Of a stretch of 64,000 nt of DNA, positions 17,948-26,359 are shown piece after piece (within the stretch, counting starts at the first letter, position 1; every line of letters starts with the position of its first letter). A program made the translations under genes and the position numbers. The notes beneath the pieces were generated by a model. That model was given only the letters and a program-made list of their open reading frames with translations. It made no database searches and was not told the DNA's origin. The DNA is from Burkholderiales bacterium (GTDB taxonomy: Bacteria; Pseudomonadota; Gammaproteobacteria; Burkholderiales; Burkholderiaceae_C). The stretch is taken from positions 62,001 to 126,000 of the forward strand of contig JAJUGJ010000001.1 in assembly GCA_029268225.1 (NCBI GenBank), read 5' to 3'.

Positions 17948-19288
17948 ATGTCTGACCTGCATCCCCACGCCCTGGCCGAGCGACTGGCCCGTAACCGCTT
18001 GAGCCGCCGTGATGCCATCTGGCTGTTTGGCGCGGCCACCGCTTCGCTGCAAGGCTGTGCGGTCTCGCCCGTGACGGGTGAACGCATCCTGGTGGGCATG
18101 AGCGAAGCGCAGGAACAGGCCGTGGATCAGCAGCAGGCGCCCCACCAGTTTTCGCAAGACCTGGGGGCCATTCAGAACGAACCGGTCAACGCTTATGTGC
18201 GCGAGGTCGGTCAGCGTCTGCATGCCGTCAGCCACCGGCCGAACATGCCCTATTCCTACCGGGTGCTCAACGCCAACTACGTCAATGCCTACACTTTCCC
18301 GGGCGGCGCCATGGGCCTGACGCGCGGCATCATGGTTGACATGGACGACGAAGCGCAACTGGCCGCCTTGCTCGGGCATGAACTGGGCCACGTGAACGCG
18401 CGCCACTCGGCACAACGCCAGGGTCAGGCCATGATCGCGCAGACGGTGCTGGCCGGGGTCAACGCCGCTGCACAGAACTCGAGTTGGGCCCCCTTGATCG
18501 GGCTGGGCAGCCAGGTGGGCGCCAGCGCCTTGCTGGCCAATTACTCGCGCAGCAACGAGCACGAGGCCGATGCGCTGGGGCAGGCCTACATGGTGCAAGC
18601 CGGCTACCCGGCCACCGGCATGACACGTCTGCACCAGATGCTGGTGAACGGGGAGAAGGAAGCGCCGCCCACCCTCGCCACGATGTTCTCCTCACACCCA
18701 ATGAGCACCGAGCGACGCGACCGTGCACGCGAAGCGGCAGAGACCACCTACGCGGCCAGCGCGAAGGCCTCGACCCGGCGAGAGCGTTTCATGGACAACA
18801 CGGCTTCGCTGCGCAAGATCAAGCCCGCCATCCAGGCCTGCCAGAAGGGCGAGAGTGCCATGTCGGCCAAACAGCTCGACGAGGCCTCTGGTCAGTTCCG
18901 CACCGCGCTGAAGCAGGCCCCACGCGACTACGCCGCCAACCTGCGCATGGCCCAGTGCCTGCAAGCACAGGGCAAGGTGACCGACGCACGCTCGTATGTG
19001 GACAACGCCCGCGCCATCTACCCACAGGAAGCACAGTCGCACAAACTGCTGGCCTCGCTGTCGCTGCAACAGCGCAACCCGCAAGCAGCCCTGCAGGCGC
19101 TCCACACCTTTGACCGCCTGCTGCCTGGCGACAGCGGTGTGCTCTTTCTCAAGGGGGTGTCGCTGGAAGCCATGGGGCAGCGGGAGCAGGCGGCTCAGCA
19201 CTACGCAAGCTACCTGAAACAGGTGCGCGCCGGAGACGCCTCGCAGCATGCCTACGGGCGCCTGAAGGCCTGGGGCTACGCCAAGTAA
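17948..19288 (+). CDS. M48 family zinc metalloprotease with TPR-like C-terminal region
   Basis: 446 residues. The peptidase part has the zinc-binding HELGH (about 144-148), followed by NARHSAQRQ and the third ligand region NEHEADALG (about 203-211). The C-terminal third (about 290-440) reads as tetratricopeptide-like helical repeats, as in BepA/YfgC and LoiP relatives involved in outer-membrane protein quality control. The N-terminus is unusual: SRRDAIWLFG contains a twin arginine (Arg20-Arg21) and LQGC (34-37) is a lipobox, so it may be a Tat-exported lipoprotein. ATG 17948 is used in preference to an upstream GTG at 17933. dusC follows eight bases downstream. Confidence 0.88.
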   Translation: MSDLHPHALAERLARNRLSRRDAIWLFGAATASLQGCAVSPVTGERILVGMSEAQEQAVDQQQAPHQFSQDLGAIQNEPVNAYVREVGQRLHAVSHRPNMPYSYRVLNANYVNAYTFPGGAMGLTRGIMVDMDDEAQLAALLGHELGHVNARHSAQRQGQAMIAQTVLAGVNAAAQNSSWAPLIGLGSQVGASALLANYSRSNEHEADALGQAYMVQAGYPATGMTRLHQMLVNGEKEAPPTLATMFSSHPMSTERRDRAREAAETTYAASAKASTRRERFMDNTASLRKIKPAIQACQKGESAMSAKQLDEASGQFRTALKQAPRDYAANLRMAQCLQAQGKVTDARSYVDNARAIYPQEAQSHKLLASLSLQQRNPQAALQALHTFDRLLPGDSGVLFLKGVSLEAMGQREQAAQHYASYLKQVRAGDASQHAYGRLKAWGYAK

Positions 19289-19296
19289 AATTCGGC

Positions 19297-20280
19297 ATGG
19301 CCCTGTTGCTCGCGCCCATGGAGGGCCTGCTCGATTTCACACTGCGTGATGCCCTGACCCGGGTGGGCGGGCTGAGCCGCTGCGTCTCCGAGTTCATCCG
19401 CGTGACCGATGCCGTACTGCCCGAGCGGGCCTATGTGCGCGTCATCCCCGAGTTGCGCCAGGGCAGCCGCACGGCGGCAGGTGTGCCGGTGCGCGCGCAA
19501 CTGCTGGGCTCCGACCCGATCTGCCTGGCCGACAACGCGGCCTTTCTTGCCACCCTGGGCCCGGCCGGCATCGACCTGAATTTCGGCTGCCCGGCCAAGG
19601 TGGTGAATCGCCACGGCGGCGGTGCCGCGCTGCTGCAAGAGCCTGACCTGGTGCACCGCATCGTGCGCGAAGTGCGCCGTGCCGTGCCCACCGACATGGC
19701 CGTGTCCGCCAAGATGCGCCTGGGCTTTCACGACGATGCGCAGGCCGAAGACTGCGCCCGCGCGATTGCCGAAGCCGGGGCCGACGAGCTGGTCGTGCAC
19801 GCCCGTACCAAGGCCGACGGCTACCGCCCCCCCGCCTATTGGGAGCGCATCGCCGATGTGAAGGCCTGCGTGGGCATCCCGGTGGTCGCCAATGGCGAGA
19901 TCTGGACCGTGGCCGATGCGCGCCGCTGCATCGAAGTCTCGGGCTGCACCGACCTGATGCTGGGCCGCGGCATCGTCGCCGACCCCGGTCTGGCACTGGC
20001 CATCCTGGCCGATCAGGGTCTCATGCCCGATGCGGCCGCCCCCACCTGGGAGACGCTGCAACCGGTGCTGTGGCACTTCTGGGAGCTGGTGCAAACGCGC
20101 ATCGAGCCGCGCGCACGCACCGGGCGCATGAAACAATGGCTCAATTACCTGCGGCGGCGTTATCCTGAAGCGGAAAGCGCTTACCAGGCCCTGCGCACGG
20201 TCACCGATTCGCGTCTGATGACGGCCTGGATGCAGGCCCACCTGCCTACGCCCCCGGCACTCGATCGGCTCGCCGCCTGA
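19297..20280 (+). CDS. dusC: tRNA-dihydrouridine synthase DusC
   Basis: 327 residues. The FMN-barrel opens with LLLAPMEGLLDFTLRDAL, carries the catalytic Cys98 in LNFGCPAKVVN, and has KMRLGF and VVHARTK for FMN and tRNA contacts. The conserved pattern MEGLLDFTLR is typical of the DusC branch, which reduces U16 of tRNA in E. coli. The ATG lies eight bases after the M48 gene stop, so the two are likely co-transcribed. ylqF follows 49 bases later. Confidence 0.92.
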   Translation: MALLLAPMEGLLDFTLRDALTRVGGLSRCVSEFIRVTDAVLPERAYVRVIPELRQGSRTAAGVPVRAQLLGSDPICLADNAAFLATLGPAGIDLNFGCPAKVVNRHGGGAALLQEPDLVHRIVREVRRAVPTDMAVSAKMRLGFHDDAQAEDCARAIAEAGADELVVHARTKADGYRPPAYWERIADVKACVGIPVVANGEIWTVADARRCIEVSGCTDLMLGRGIVADPGLALAILADQGLMPDAAAPTWETLQPVLWHFWELVQTRIEPRARTGRMKQWLNYLRRRYPEAESAYQALRTVTDSRLMTAWMQAHLPTPPALDRLAA

Positions 20281-20329
20281 ACTTCACTCGCCTCATCAGA
20301 AGCGTCACACAAGAAGAAAGCTCTCCCCG

Positions 20330-21310
20330 ATGGCCATCCAATGGTTCCCCGGTCACATGAACGTGACCAAGAAAGCCATCATCGAACGCATGAAGGACAT
20401 CGACGTGGTGATCGAGTTGCTCGATGCCCGTCTGCCCGGCTCCAGCGCCAACCCCATGCTGGCCGAACTCACCGGTAACCGCCGCAAGCTCAAGGTCCTC
20501 AACAAGCAGGACCTGGCCGACCCGGTGCGCACCGAGGCCTGGCTGGCCTGGTACAACGCCCAAGCCGAAACGCGCGCCATCTCGCTGGACGCGAGCGACA
20601 CCGCCCCGGCCCAGCGGCTGATCAAGGCCTGCCGCGAGCTGGCCCCCAACCGCGGCGGCATGGACAAGCCCTTGCGCGTGCTGATTTGTGGCATCCCCAA
20701 CGTGGGCAAGTCCACCCTCATGAACACCCTGGTGGGCAAGAAAGCCGCCAAGACCGGGGATGAAGCCGGCGTGACCCGCATCGAACAGCGCATCAACCTC
20801 GCCAGCGACTTCTACCTGTTCGACACGCCCGGCATGCTGTGGCCCAAGATCACGGTCGAGCGCAGTGGCTACCACCTGGCCGCCAGCGGTGCCGTGGGCC
20901 GCAACGCCTACGACGAGGAAGAGGTGGCACTGGAGTTGCTGCGCAGCATCCAAGGCCCTTACCCTGACCTGCTGGCGGCGCGCTACAAGCTCGACGACGC
21001 CAGTGCCATTCCCGGCATGCACGACGATGCCTTACTGGAACTCATCGGGCGCAAGCGCGGTGCCGTCATGAGCGGTGGTCGCGTCAACCTGACCAAGGCG
21101 GCCGAGATCGTCCTCAACGATTTCCGCAGCTCGATCATGGGCCGCATCACGCTCGAAACCCCCGAGGAATTCGAGGTGTGGTGGGCCGAGGGCCAGGTGC
21201 TCGAAGCCGAGCGGCAACGCAAGAAGGCTGCGCGTCTGCAGAAAAAGAAAAAAGGCCCGGCCAACGCTGCGCCCACCGACGAATCCAACGAACCCGACGA
21301 CGAGGCTTGA
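20330..21310 (+). CDS. ylqF: Ribosome biogenesis GTPase YlqF/RbgA (circularly permuted)
   Basis: 326 residues. The GTPase motifs occur in permuted order: NKQD (G4, about residue 56) precedes GIPNVGKST (G1) and DTPG (G3), diagnostic of the YlqF/YawG family. The opening WFPGHMNVTKKAI is characteristic of RbgA. Known role in Bacillus: late assembly of the 50S subunit. The C-terminus ends in a Lys-rich then Asp/Glu-rich tail, likely unstructured. The ribosome-binding region AAGAAGAAAG precedes the ATG. It is part of a run of same-strand genes with dusC and the NYN gene and may share their transcript. Confidence 0.93.
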   Translation: MAIQWFPGHMNVTKKAIIERMKDIDVVIELLDARLPGSSANPMLAELTGNRRKLKVLNKQDLADPVRTEAWLAWYNAQAETRAISLDASDTAPAQRLIKACRELAPNRGGMDKPLRVLICGIPNVGKSTLMNTLVGKKAAKTGDEAGVTRIEQRINLASDFYLFDTPGMLWPKITVERSGYHLAASGAVGRNAYDEEEVALELLRSIQGPYPDLLAARYKLDDASAIPGMHDDALLELIGRKRGAVMSGGRVNLTKAAEIVLNDFRSSIMGRITLETPEEFEVWWAEGQVLEAERQRKKAARLQKKKKGPANAAPTDESNEPDDEA

Positions 21311-21369
21311 GCCCTGCCCTGGCCACGCGCCACCGGCTCACGCCCTGATCCACCCACACAAGGACCTGC

Positions 21370-22878
21370 ATGGCTTCCACCCCTGAACACATCAGCATGG
21401 CGCTGTTTTGCGACTTCGAGAACGTCGCCCTCGGCGTGCGCGATGCCAACTACGAGAAATTCGACATCAAGCGCGTGCTCGAGCGCCTGCTGCTCAAGGG
21501 CAGCATCGTCGTCAAGAAAGCCTATTGCGACTGGGAGCGCTACAAGGGCTTCAAGGCCGCCATGCACGAGGCCAACTTCGAGCTGATCGAGATCCCGCAC
21601 GTGCGCCAGTCCGGCAAGAACTCGGCCGACATCCGCCTGGTGGTGGACGCACTCGACCTCTGCTACACCAAGTCGCACGTTAACACCTTCGTCATCATCT
21701 CCGGTGACTCGGACTTCTCGCCGCTGGTGTCCAAGCTGCGCGAGAACGCCAAGTACGTGATCGGCGTGGGCGTCAAGCAGTCCACCTCCGACCTGCTGAC
21801 GGCCAACTGCGACGAGTTCATCTTCTACGACGACCTGGTGCGTGAGAGCGCCCGCGTGGACGCACGTCGCAACACGCGTAACAACCAGCCCGCCGTCAAG
21901 CGCACGCCCGAGGAAGAACAACGCCGTCGCGCCGAGCTCGACGCCCGCCGCACCAAGGCGGTGGAGATGGCGCTGGAAACCTATGAAGCGCTGGTCACCG
22001 ACCGCGACGAAGGCGGCAAGATCTGGGCCTCGGTGCTCAAGGAGGCCATCAAGCGCCGCAATCCTGGTTTCAACGAGAACTACTACGGGTTCCGCACCTT
22101 CGGCAATCTGCTGGAAGAGGCCAAGGCCCGCGGCCTGCTGGAGTTTGGTCGCGATGAGAAGTCGAGTGCGTTTGTGTTCCGCGGCACCGGCTTGGTCGCC
22201 TTGCCCGAGGCCGTGAGCCCCGAAGCCCTCGCCGAGGATCTGGCAGAGAACGGCCATGCCGAGTTGGTGGCGTCCACCGACACCAGCGATGAGGGCAGCG
22301 CCCCCGCACAAGAGGCCGTCGCTTCGGAACGCGAGCCGCGCAGCGAAGCCAGCCGCACCGGCGCGCGTGAGGGCGAAGGACGCGGACGCCGTCGGGGACG
22401 CGGGCGTGACCGGGACCGTGAACGCGGCGAAGCGGTGGACGGCGCACGGAACGCATCACGCGAGACGGCACCTGCACCGACACCGGCCCAGGAGACCCCT
22501 CAGGCTGCGACGCCTGCGGCCTCCTCATCGGCACCGGCTCAGGAGGCCCATCAAGCCGCAGAACCGGCCTTGAGTACGCCCGAACAAGCGCCCAGCGCCA
22601 CCACGGAAGCGGGAGAGGCACGTCGTCGCAGTCGCGGTGGACGCGGCGGCACGACGACGCGTCGCAGCAAGGCCGAAGCCGCCACGGCCGAAGCCCCGAG
22701 CACCGCGGCGCCTGAGCCAGCACCGGTGGTAACCGACGCCTCTGCCGCACGTGCAACGGCACCCGATACTGCAGTCGCCCCCAAGGCCGCGCCTGCCGCC
22801 AAGAAAACCCGACGGGCACCGGCCAAAAAGGCCACTCCGCGTGCACGCAAGACCAGCGCGTCGAACGACGAGGCCTGA
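21370..22878 (+). CDS. NYN (PIN-like) domain and LOTUS/OST-HTH protein with basic disordered tail
   Basis: 502 residues. Residues 8-158 form a NYN/LabA-like nuclease fold with the acidic residues in FCDFEN (Asp15), NSADIRLVVDAL (Asp87, Asp93) and SGDSDF (Asp113, Asp115). Residues of about 195-275 form an OST-HTH/LOTUS module (GKIWASVLKEAIKRR and YGFRTFGNLLEEA). From about residue 330 the chain is low complexity: Arg/Gly/Asp-rich, then Ala/Pro-rich, ending in a Lys/Ala/Pro tail resembling histone H1 repeats. Family inference: RNA binding or endoribonuclease activity in the cytoplasm; the target is unknown. AAGGA lies about six bases before the ATG. It converges on the histidine kinase gene. 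Confidence 0.88.
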   Translation: MASTPEHISMALFCDFENVALGVRDANYEKFDIKRVLERLLLKGSIVVKKAYCDWERYKGFKAAMHEANFELIEIPHVRQSGKNSADIRLVVDALDLCYTKSHVNTFVIISGDSDFSPLVSKLRENAKYVIGVGVKQSTSDLLTANCDEFIFYDDLVRESARVDARRNTRNNQPAVKRTPEEEQRRRAELDARRTKAVEMALETYEALVTDRDEGGKIWASVLKEAIKRRNPGFNENYYGFRTFGNLLEEAKARGLLEFGRDEKSSAFVFRGTGLVALPEAVSPEALAEDLAENGHAELVASTDTSDEGSAPAQEAVASEREPRSEASRTGAREGEGRGRRRGRGRDRDRERGEAVDGARNASRETAPAPTPAQETPQAATPAASSSAPAQEAHQAAEPALSTPEQAPSATTEAGEARRRSRGGRGGTTTRRSKAEAATAEAPSTAAPEPAPVVTDASAARATAPDTAVAPKAAPAAKKTRRAPAKKATPRARKTSASNDEA

Positions 22879-22890
22879 AGCGTCAGCCTA

Positions 22891-22918
22891 TGTCAGGGTA
22901 CGCCGAGGTTCCCTGACA
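22891..22918. other. Inverted repeat (hairpin) after the NYN gene
   Basis: TGTCAGGG (22891-22898) pairs perfectly with CCCTGACA (22911-22918) around a 12-base loop, 13 bases after the NYN stop codon. There is no T-run on either side, so it is not a classical Rho-independent terminator. It may protect the 3' end or bind a protein. Confidence 0.5.
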
Positions 22919-22973
22919 ACCTCAAGTCACCGCCGCGCGCACACAGACCGCGGCGACGCGGGGGGGCCGGCCG

Positions 22974-24350
22974 TCAGGTGGCCGATTCGGTGGCCGGCAG
23001 CCAGAACCAGAACGTGGCACCCTGGCCTACCTGGCTTTCGGCACCGACCCGGCCACCATGTCGCTCCACAATGCGCTGCACCAGCGTCAGACCCAGTCCT
23101 GTGCCTTCGAAGTCGCGGTCTTCATGCAAACGCTTGAACGGTGCGAACAAATCCGCACGGCGTGCCGCATCAAAGCCGACACCGTTGTCCTGCACAGTCA
23201 CCTTCACGCCCCCATCATGGGTCTCGGCCCACACCCGCACCTGCGGTTGGGCCGAGCGGCGAGAAAACTTCAAGGCGTTGCCCAGCAAGTTGATCAAGGC
23301 CTGACGCAACAAAGCCTTGTCCCCCTGCACCACCGGCAACGGGGCCACTTGCACTGGGCGGGCATGCCCTTCACCGTGCGACAACTCCAACTGCTGAACC
23401 GACTCCTCGACCAGGGACTCCAACGCCACGGTCTGACGGCGTAACTCGACGTGAGAAACCCGCGCCAATGCCAGCAGGTCCGACACCAGATCGGACAAAT
23501 TGGCAGACTGCTTCTGAACGGCCTCGAACAAGCGCTGCGCACGCGGGACGTCGCCCTCCGCCAACGCAGACAAGGCCACCGCAGACAGACCGGACATGCC
23601 GCCCAAAGGCCCCCGCAGGTCATGGGACACCATGCTGTTGAACGACTCCAGGGAGGCGATGATGTCGCGTAATTCGCGCGTGCGCTCCAGCACACGCTGC
23701 TCCAGCGACTCGTTGAGGTCACGCAGATGCGCCCGCATGCGCCCCATGGTGCCCGACATCACGCCCAAGCCGGCCAGGGCAAACGGGACGGCTGACCAGT
23801 ACCGCATCTCCACCTGGTTCAACCCCAGGGCTGCCGCCCCGGCAACCATCGGGATGTACAGCCCCAACATCGCGGCGGCAATGCCGTGACCGGCACCAGG
23901 CTCACGCCGCATCGCACCGATGCTCAGGTAACCCAGATAAGCAAAGATGGCGGCCGTCAGCGCATTGGCCATGAGATTCTCGTATCCCGGCCACAAGGGG
24001 CGAGCCGCAATCAATCCGACGTACAACAACCAGGTTGCGGCGAAAGAGATCCAGGGGCCAGGGCGCGGATGCCCGGTGTACAGGCGACCGCCCGCGACCA
24101 GCGCCCCCATCGCCGAAAGGCCCAGCACCATGGTGACCAATTGGACCCCATCGCCAAACGGCGAGTGCATGGCGGCCAACAAGACAGGCGCGGCAGTGTT
24201 CATCACGCCCGCGGCGAAGTAGGTTGCGCCCCACCAGCCCAGGCCCCATTCCGGGCGACCGTGACGAAAGCGCAAGAACACTGCGGCAACGAACAACTGC
24301 ACCAAACCGGCGGCAATCGCGAAACCTTCCGAGAACGTCAAAGGAGGCAT
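22974..24350 (-). CDS. Membrane-bound sensor histidine kinase (orphan)
   Basis: 458 residues. Seven or eight hydrophobic segments occupy the first 205 residues or so. A HisKA domain with phospho-acceptor His in VSHDLRGPLGGM and a HATPase_c domain with N box INLLGNALKFS, G1 DNGVGF and G2 GTGLGLTLV follow. The catalytic core is intact and there is no receiver domain. No response regulator gene flanks it, so it is an orphan kinase here. ATG 24350 gives an N-terminus that begins at the first membrane segment; the frame remains open to 24431. The DUF454 gene lies upstream on the same strand, 118 bases away. Confidence 0.88.
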   Translation of the reverse strand: MPPLTFSEGFAIAAGLVQLFVAAVFLRFRHGRPEWGLGWWGATYFAAGVMNTAAPVLLAAMHSPFGDGVQLVTMVLGLSAMGALVAGGRLYTGHPRPGPWISFAATWLLYVGLIAARPLWPGYENLMANALTAAIFAYLGYLSIGAMRREPGAGHGIAAAMLGLYIPMVAGAAALGLNQVEMRYWSAVPFALAGLGVMSGTMGRMRAHLRDLNESLEQRVLERTRELRDIIASLESFNSMVSHDLRGPLGGMSGLSAVALSALAEGDVPRAQRLFEAVQKQSANLSDLVSDLLALARVSHVELRRQTVALESLVEESVQQLELSHGEGHARPVQVAPLPVVQGDKALLRQALINLLGNALKFSRRSAQPQVRVWAETHDGGVKVTVQDNGVGFDAARRADLFAPFKRLHEDRDFEGTGLGLTLVQRIVERHGGRVGAESQVGQGATFWFWLPATESAT

Positions 24351-24468
24351 GCTGAGACCGAGGAATCTGACGTGCAGTGTCAGGCCATTCTCAACCCCGC
24401 TCGGCCGGTTTTTCCCTCGCACCCCACCCAAATGGGGGATGCCCCCCCTGCTGGAAGACCCGCAGGGC

Positions 24469-24906
24469 TCAACGCTGCTTCACCGGTCGCGTGGGGATGC
24501 GCCACACCACGATGCAACCAACCAAGCCCGCCATCAGCACGGCCGCCTGCACCACAGGTCGCTCGGCCAACTGCCAGGCCGACACGCCCACCATCAAGGC
24601 CATCATCCCTGAGGCCAGCCACTTGATGCGCAGCGGCAAACTGTGGTTCGCCTCCCAATCGCGCACCATCGGGCCCAGCCAGCGATGCTGCACCAGCCAC
24701 CGATGCAAGCGGGGCGAGGCCTTGGCAAAACACGCCGCGGCCAGCAGGACAAAGGGAGTCGTAGGCAGGCCCGGCAACACGGCGCCGAGCAGTCCCAGCA
24801 ACAGCGAGAGCAGTCCTGCCCCGACCAGCAAGGCGCGCTTCAGGCGCACGCGGGCCGACAGGCGATCAGGTGACAAGGCAGGCTTCGGCGGGGGCATGCC
24901 GAGCAT
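24469..24906 (-). CDS. DUF454 (YbaN) family membrane protein
   Basis: 145 residues with the conserved family core: GLLSLLLGLLGAVLPGLPTTPF (first membrane segment), LLAAACFAKASPRLHRWL, and two more helices toward the C-terminus. The GLPTTPF/CFAKASPRLHRWL pattern is strong for YbaN proteins, whose biochemical role is unknown. ATG 24906 or ATG 24897 could be the start; the difference is three residues. Neighbouring alpha/beta hydrolase gene is 54 bases upstream on the same strand. Confidence 0.85.
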   Translation of the reverse strand: MLGMPPPKPALSPDRLSARVRLKRALLVGAGLLSLLLGLLGAVLPGLPTTPFVLLAAACFAKASPRLHRWLVQHRWLGPMVRDWEANHSLPLRIKWLASGMMALMVGVSAWQLAERPVVQAAVLMAGLVGCIVVWRIPTRPVKQR

Positions 24907-24960
24907 TGTCGCCCAGCGCGATCGTCCGTCACCCCATGCACGGGGTGGCACCTGAGCGCA

Positions 24961-25734
24961 TCAGGCGCAGACACGGGCCCAGTGGCGTGCCAGGCTGGGC
25001 TGGACCGCGGCGGGGTCTGCCAACAGCCCCATGTGCCCCAAGCCCGCGACGGTCTCGACCACGGCGTGCGGATTGACCTCGGCCAGCCGGCTCACCATGT
25101 CGTGCGCAGGCGGCGTGGTGTGTGCACCGCGCACCAGGGTCATGGGTACATCCAACTGGTAGTGAGAGAAAGCCTGCGGCTCGGTCGAGACACTGCACAC
25201 CTCGCGGAACATCTTCCAGGCCACGGGACGGGTCATGGCCTTCGCCTTTTCAGGCATGCTGGCCCACATGCCAGGGTGATTCCAGTAGTCGATGAAACGC
25301 TCGATCCAGGCCTCCGTGCCCCCCTCGGTCTCGTCCAGCATCGAGTTGGCCCCGTACAGCTCGGCGACCTGTGCGGCCGCTTCGGCGCTCAGCCGCTCGG
25401 GCTCTTGACGCAAGGCCCCGAACAGCACGGGCTCGTACAGCCACAAGGAACGCACGGGCAGGCCGCATTCCCGCGCCAGCGTCAAGGCCGCAAAGCCGCC
25501 ATACGAATGCCCGCCCAGGTGAATGCCGGTGATGCCCGGCGGAATCTTGGCCTTCAGGTGGGCCACTTCATCGTGCACCGAGAAGGCCGAGCCGCGCGGC
25601 AGCAGGTCCTGCGGGGTGTAGCCCCGGTTCACCGGCGTCAGCGGCGTGATGCCCTCGGGCAGGTCCACCAACAAGGGGCGCCACATGAATGGCCCCGTGG
25701 CCGTGGAATGGATGAACAACGCGACTTCGGACAT
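24961..25734 (-). CDS. Alpha/beta hydrolase, probably controlled by the divergent HxlR regulator
   Basis: 257 residues. The nucleophile elbow GHSYGG places Ser77; the likely catalytic His is His234 in GLGHMG. The catalytic acid is not obvious: the usual GxxD segment reads RGAHTTPPAHD, leaving Asp212 as the nearest candidate. The sequence resembles broad-specificity esterases and lactonases; the substrate is unknown. The start is ATG 25734. The gene is transcribed divergently from an HxlR-family gene with an 82-base intergenic region containing two related dyad sequences. That is the usual arrangement of an HxlR sensor and its target enzyme. Confidence 0.8.
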   Translation of the reverse strand: MSEVALFIHSTATGPFMWRPLLVDLPEGITPLTPVNRGYTPQDLLPRGSAFSVHDEVAHLKAKIPPGITGIHLGGHSYGGFAALTLARECGLPVRSLWLYEPVLFGALRQEPERLSAEAAAQVAELYGANSMLDETEGGTEAWIERFIDYWNHPGMWASMPEKAKAMTRPVAWKMFREVCSVSTEPQAFSHYQLDVPMTLVRGAHTTPPAHDMVSRLAEVNPHAVVETVAGLGHMGLLADPAAVQPSLARHWARVCA

Positions 25735-25746
25735 GGCACACCTCAT

Positions 25747-25804
25747 CTACTTGCATCAAAGAAGTAGATCAGAGATTAACACCACCAACTTGCATCAAGC
25801 AAGT
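25747..25804. promoter_or_regulatory. Two related dyads, candidate HxlR operator sites
   Basis: Site A (25747-25767) is CTACTT-N9-AAGTAG. Site B (25788-25804) is ACTTGC-N5-GCAAGT. Both contain the same core ACTTGCATCAA (25749-25759 and 25788-25798), 39 bases apart, close to four helical turns. They lie 12 bases from each of the two divergent start codons. Regulator binding here is an inference from position and symmetry. Confidence 0.65.
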
Positions 25805-25816
25805 AGAATCGAATCC

Positions 25817-26359
25817 ATGCGTCGCACCTCCTTTGCCGACATGAACTGCTCGATTGCCCGCGCGCTCGACCTGATCGGCGAGTGGTGGACCTTGCTGATC
25901 GTTCGGGAAGCCTTCCTGGGCTGCCAGCGTTTTGGCGAGTTCGAAGCGCGCCTGGGCATCGCGCCCAATGTGCTGAGCCAGCGTCTGAGTCGGCTGGTCG
26001 AGGGCGGCATCCTGCAGGTGACGGCCACCAGCCAGAGCGGCAAGGCCTTGGCCTACCGCCTGACGGACAAGGGGCGGGATCTGCACCCGGTCATCGTGGC
26101 CCTGGCCCAATGGGGTGACAGGCATGCGGCCGCACCGGGAGGCCCGCCGATCCAACTGGTGGAGCGTCCGACCGGCGTGCCGATCGCGCCCATGACCGCC
26201 CGCTCGGCCCTCACCGATCAGCCCCTGCGACCTCGGGACGTTGCGGTGGTGGCCGGCCCGGGTGCCACCGACGCGGATCGTGCACGGCTGAGCGATCTCA
26301 GGGCGCAGGAGCTGGCGCAAGGACGGCCGATGCCGGCCGAGCCAGCCCCGGGTACGTGA
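25817..26359 (+). CDS. HxlR family transcriptional regulator
   Basis: 180 residues. The HxlR winged helix covers about residues 9-105 (CSIARALDLIGEWWTLLIVRE, split, then FGEFEARLGIAPNVLSQRL and YRLTDKG). Cys11 sits at the position where several HxlR proteins, such as YodB, CatR and HypR, carry a redox-active cysteine, so thiol or electrophile sensing is possible. The extra C-terminal 70 residues are Pro/Ala-rich and without a recognised domain. ATG 25817 matches the family N-terminus; the longer frame back to 25646 overlaps the divergent hydrolase gene. Confidence 0.88.
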   Translation: MRRTSFADMNCSIARALDLIGEWWTLLIVREAFLGCQRFGEFEARLGIAPNVLSQRLSRLVEGGILQVTATSQSGKALAYRLTDKGRDLHPVIVALAQWGDRHAAAPGGPPIQLVERPTGVPIAPMTARSALTDQPLRPRDVAVVAGPGATDADRARLSDLRAQELAQGRPMPAEPAPGT

